Positions 39,377 to 41,913 of a stretch of 41,913 bases of DNA are shown here, in pieces (the first letter of the stretch is position 1; each line of letters opens with the position of its first letter). Under the pieces are notes generated by a model. That model did not search any database, was not told the DNA's origin, and saw nothing but the letters and a program-made list of their open reading frames with translations. This DNA comes from Sphaerisporangium sp. Lineage in GTDB: Bacteria; Actinomycetota; Actinomycetes; Streptosporangiales; Streptosporangiaceae. The position numbers were made by a program, and so were the translations under genes. The DNA is taken from positions 1-41,913 of the forward strand of contig JAOPYI010000272.1 in the NCBI GenBank assembly GCA_025964675.1, read 5' to 3'.

Positions 39377-41266
39377 CTACCCCGTCAGGGCGGCACGGGC
39401 CCGGGCCGCCCGTACGGCGGCCGAAAGGGTCGTGATGTCATACGCGCCGTGGTGCCGCCGGCCGTTGACGAAGAACGTCGGCGTGCCTGACACGCCGCTC
39501 AGGTCGGCGGAGTCGATGTCCTCCGCGATCCGGGGGACGCCGACGTGGCTCTCGAGGTCGCGGCGGAAGCGGCCGGCGTCCACGCCGATCCGCTCGGCGT
39601 AGTCGAGGAGGTCAGGGAGGAGGATCTCGCCCTGGTGGGCGAGCAGCAGGTCGTGCATGTCCCAGAACGCCCCCTGCTCGGCCGCCGCCTCGGCCGCCTC
39701 CGCGGCGAGCTGGGCGGAGGGATGCACGTCGTGCAGCGGCAGGTGCCGCCAGACGTAGCGGACGTCGCCGAAGTCGGCCAGGAGCTCCCGCACGACCGGC
39801 TCGGCCTGGCCGCAGTAGGGACACTCGAAGTCGCCGTACTCCACCAGGGTCACCGGCGCGGCCTCGGGGCCCCGCAGGTGGTCCCGGTCCGGATCCACGG
39901 GTGCGGCGAGGTCGACGATGCTCTCCGACGTACCGAGCAACGCGCGCACCCGGAGCCTCGGCGGCAGCATGGCGGTCACGCGGGAGACGCTCCAGGTCAG
40001 GACCGACGCGCACAGCGCCGCGGCGAGAATGCCGAACTTCGCCTCCTCCAGTTGCCGCCCTGTGAAGGCGAGCGTGGCGATCAGCAAGGAGACGGTGAAG
40101 CCGATGCCGGCGATCGTGCCTCCGCCCGCGACCGCGGCCCAGCCGACCGGCGGGCGTACCCTCCCTCGGCTCAGCCACGAGACCAGCCACGTCGATCCAA
40201 TGATGCCGATCGGCTTCCCCGCGACGTAGGCGAGCAGGATTCCCAGCGTGATCGGCGAGGTGAGCGCCCGCGCCAGGAAGTCACCGCTGATCGGGATGCC
40301 CGCGTTCGACAGCGCGAACAGCGGCACGATCACGTAGCTCGTCCACGGGTGGTAGAGCTGCTGGAGCCGGTGGTTCGGCGAGACGGCCTTGGCGAGGCCC
40401 ACGCTGGCCGACCGGGCGAGCTCGGGTGTCGGCTGCTCGCGGAAGAGCCGGAAGAGGTCCGTCGCGCGCTGCAGGTCGCCGCGCGCCGCCGGCGAGGCGT
40501 AGGTCAGCAGTCCCATGGCCAGGCCGATGACGACCGGTTCGACGCCGGACTTGAACAGCGCGACCCACGCCGCCGCCGCGAAACCCGCGTAGACGAGCCC
40601 ATGCCGTACGCCGCTGGACTTGACCAGCAGCATCACCGCGAAGATCACTACGGCGGCCAGGAGCGCGGGCGGCCTGACGTGCCGGCTGTAGAAGACCGCG
40701 ATCACGCAGAGGGCCACGAGGTCGTCGACGACGGTGACGGTCAGGATGTAGGTGCGCGCGCGAGCCGGGAGACGAGCGGCGACCAAGGCGAGCATCCCCA
40801 TCGCGAACGCCGTGTCCGTCGACATCGCGGCGCCCCACCCGTGCGCGGAGGGCAACCCCCCGTTGATCAGCAGGTATATCGCTACGGGGACGATCATCCC
40901 GCCGATGCCGGCCACGACCGGCAGCAGGAGACGCCGCCGGTCGCGCAGCTCCCCCATGTCGAACTCGCGCCGCGCCTCAAGCCCCACGACGAAGAAGAAG
41001 AACGTCATCAGCCCGGTGTTGACCCAGTGCCGCAGGTCCTGGGCGACTCCGGAGTCGCTTAAGTGAATCGACAGCCGTGTCCCCCAGACGGACTCGTACG
41101 ACGGCAGATCGACGTTGGCCCAGACCAGCGCGGCCAGCGTGGCGGCCAGAAGGATCGCGGCACTGCCGGTCTCGGTGCGCAGGAACTCGCGCAGCGGCGT
41201 CTCCAAGCGCCGCGCCCAAGCGGTGCTTCCGAAGAACGATGTGGGCCCTTCCTGGGGTTCGGTCAC
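39377..41266 (-). CDS. nhaA: Na+/H+ antiporter NhaA fused to a DsbA/thioredoxin-like domain
   Basis: 629 residues. Residues about 25-425 form NhaA, with twelve hydrophobic segments. Landmarks are [39 protein letters not shown] and [21 protein letters not shown], where the paired aspartates VDDL carry out ion exchange. Residues about 450-625 are a thioredoxin-fold domain of the DsbA type: [24 protein letters not shown] (CPYC active site) and [20 protein letters not shown] (cis-proline loop). The fusion is known in actinobacteria. The fused domain may act in oxidative folding or redox control of transport. GTG start at 41266; a divergent UBP zinc finger gene follows on the other side. Confidence 0.95.
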   Translation of the reverse strand: MTEPQEGPTSFFGSTAWARRLETPLREFLRTETGSAAILLAATLAALVWANVDLPSYESVWGTRLSIHLSDSGVAQDLRHWVNTGLMTFFFFVVGLEARREFDMGELRDRRRLLLPVVAGIGGMIVPVAIYLLINGGLPSAHGWGAAMSTDTAFAMGMLALVAARLPARARTYILTVTVVDDLVALCVIAVFYSRHVRPPALLAAVVIFAVMLLVKSSGVRHGLVYAGFAAAAWVALFKSGVEPVVIGLAMGLLTYASPAARGDLQRATDLFRLFREQPTPELARSASVGLAKAVSPNHRLQQLYHPWTSYVIVPLFALSNAGIPISGDFLARALTSPITLGILLAYVAGKPIGIIGSTWLVSWLSRGRVRPPVGWAAVAGGGTIAGIGFTVSLLIATLAFTGRQLEEAKFGILAAALCASVLTWSVSRVTAMLPPRLRVRALLGTSESIVDLAAPVDPDRDHLRGPEAAPVTLVEYGDFECPYCGQAEPVVRELLADFGDVRYVWRHLPLHDVHPSAQLAAEAAEAAAEQGAFWDMHDLLLAHQGEILLPDLLDYAERIGVDAGRFRRDLESHVGVPRIAEDIDSADLSGVSGTPTFFVNGRRHHGAYDITTLSAAVRAARARAALTG

Positions 41267-41567
41267 TCCTCATCTGACACCCTCCGGCGACGGGGCATTC
41301 CCGAGCTGGGGATTCGCCGGTTCAGGTCACGGTTTTCGGGGCGCGGTCTCTCGCGGTCGCGTCGGACGAGACGGAGCGGATGATGTCGCCCACCTCCGCG
41401 TCGTGCCGAGGCGTCGCTTCGGACTTCGCGAAGGCACTTCACGGCGTGGCGATCGGAGCCGCTGATGAGGCTTGCTGCGATCGGTCCTTTCCCCGGACTC
41501 GTCCATCGCGTCAACTGAGAGTGGTCAGCCGGCGCACCTTGCGTCGCTGTCACCGTGGGGGGGCGTG
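41267..41567. other. Intergenic region between nhaA and the UBP zinc finger gene
   Basis: 301 bases between two divergent genes. It should contain two promoters, but I see no convincing -35/-10 pair. No small gene is supported; the reading frames present have poor starts. Confidence 0.5.
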
Positions 41568-41882
41568 ATGATCCAGGGCCTCAGTGATATGGATGTGACC
41601 GCACACGGCAGTGGCCTGAACGGACAGGCGCCGCGCTGTAGTCACTTCACCATGCTCCCCGGCGCGGAGCCCAGCGCGCCGGAATGCACACAATGTCTGG
41701 CCCTCGGTCTCGGGTGGACCAGGCTCCTGGTGTGCGAGACGTGCGGCTGGGTGGCCTGCTGCAACGATTCGCCGGGAGGTCACGCCCGTGAGCACTACGA
41801 GGAGAGCGATCACCCGGTGGCCGCCGCGCTCGACGCGGACCCGCCGTGGCGGTGGTGTTACGTCCACGAGCGCGGGGTTTGA
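41568..41882 (+). CDS. UBP-type zinc finger protein
   Basis: 104 residues from the ATG at 41568, preceded by a run of seven G's. The zinc-finger pattern is CSHFTMLPG, PECTQCLALGLGWTRLLVCETCGWVACCNDSPGGHAREHYEESDHPVA, then WRWCYVHE. Cysteines and histidines fit the ZnF-UBP fold, which in eukaryotic deubiquitinases binds ubiquitin's C-terminus. Bacterial stand-alone copies are common in actinobacteria, often near Na+/H+ antiporters; their role is unknown. A later ATG at 41589 is possible. Confidence 0.85.
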   Translation: MIQGLSDMDVTAHGSGLNGQAPRCSHFTMLPGAEPSAPECTQCLALGLGWTRLLVCETCGWVACCNDSPGGHAREHYEESDHPVAAALDADPPWRWCYVHERGV

Positions 41883-41913
41883 GCGGGTCTTGATGCACGT
41901 CCACGGACGCGTG

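Noticed and set aside
39545-41062. 505-residue frame opposite nhaA
   Set aside because: Antisense to a clear NhaA-DsbA gene; low-complexity Arg/Gly/Glu product with no motif.
41380-41568. 62-residue rightward frame upstream of the zinc finger gene
   Set aside because: No ribosome binding site or similarity, and it ends at the zinc finger start; probably non-coding.
1-41913. CRISPR arrays, tRNA or rRNA genes
   Set aside because: No regularly spaced repeats and no cloverleaf or rRNA-like stretches were recognised.

Overview
The window is high-GC, densely packed bacterial DNA. It has GTG/TTG starts, many 4-base start/stop overlaps, leaderless promoters, OmpR, LuxR, IclR and GntR regulators, a SpoIIE-type phosphatase, and a short cysteine-containing leader peptide ahead of a sulfur-type ABC transporter. 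Together these point to a filamentous actinobacterium. A member of the Streptosporangiales is my best guess, but that is inference, not a sequence match. No rRNA, tRNA or CRISPR array was seen.

Layout. 1-2.5 kb: the end of an OmpR-type response regulator gene (cut by the window edge), overlapping an MMPL exporter gene. 2.6-3.4 kb: a two-gene ArsR/ABM-domain operon with a leaderless promoter and tandem palindromes. 3.4-4.35 kb: an IS5-type insertion sequence whose ribosome binding site lies inside a perfect hairpin. 4.5-14.5 kb: a complete sugar-acid catabolic locus. One arm, read leftward, encodes a ribose/galactose-type ABC importer, a zinc alcohol dehydrogenase and a mutarotase-like protein. 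The other, read rightward, encodes an SDR dehydrogenase, a GntR/FCD regulator, galactonate dehydratase, KDPGal-type aldolase and a PfkB-type kinase, i.e. the De Ley-Doudoroff route to pyruvate and glyceraldehyde-3-phosphate. The arms diverge from back-to-back promoters near 10.25 kb.

14.8-19.1 kb: a DMT-type membrane protein with a GT4 glycosyltransferase, a DUF998 membrane protein, and a secreted protein of unknown family. 19.4-26.1 kb: an MFS transporter divergent from an IclR-led operon encoding a MmgE/PrpD protein, an isocitrate-lyase/PEP-mutase protein and a LeuC/LeuD-like hydro-lyase pair. This looks like a dehydrate-rehydrate-cleave pathway for an imported branched acid, resembling the methylcitrate or dimethylmalate routes but with no synthase. 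A decayed MFS fragment follows.

26.1-31.3 kb: a peroxiredoxin-like protein, then a sulfonate-type ABC transporter behind the cysteine leader peptide. The operon is broken. Its downstream FMN monooxygenase gene survives only as about 40 codons, the ATPase reading frame runs on into a foreign tail, and a frameshifted vanadium haloperoxidase gene follows. 31.5-36 kb: a large LuxR-type ATPase regulator and a secreted metallophosphoesterase-like protein. 36-41.9 kb: a stress-flavoured cluster of SpoIIE phosphatase, CBM48/isoamylase-N domain protein, hemerythrin-domain protein, small hypothetical protein, NhaA antiporter fused to a DsbA-like domain, and a UBP-type zinc finger protein. Several of these have sigma-B-like promoter candidates.
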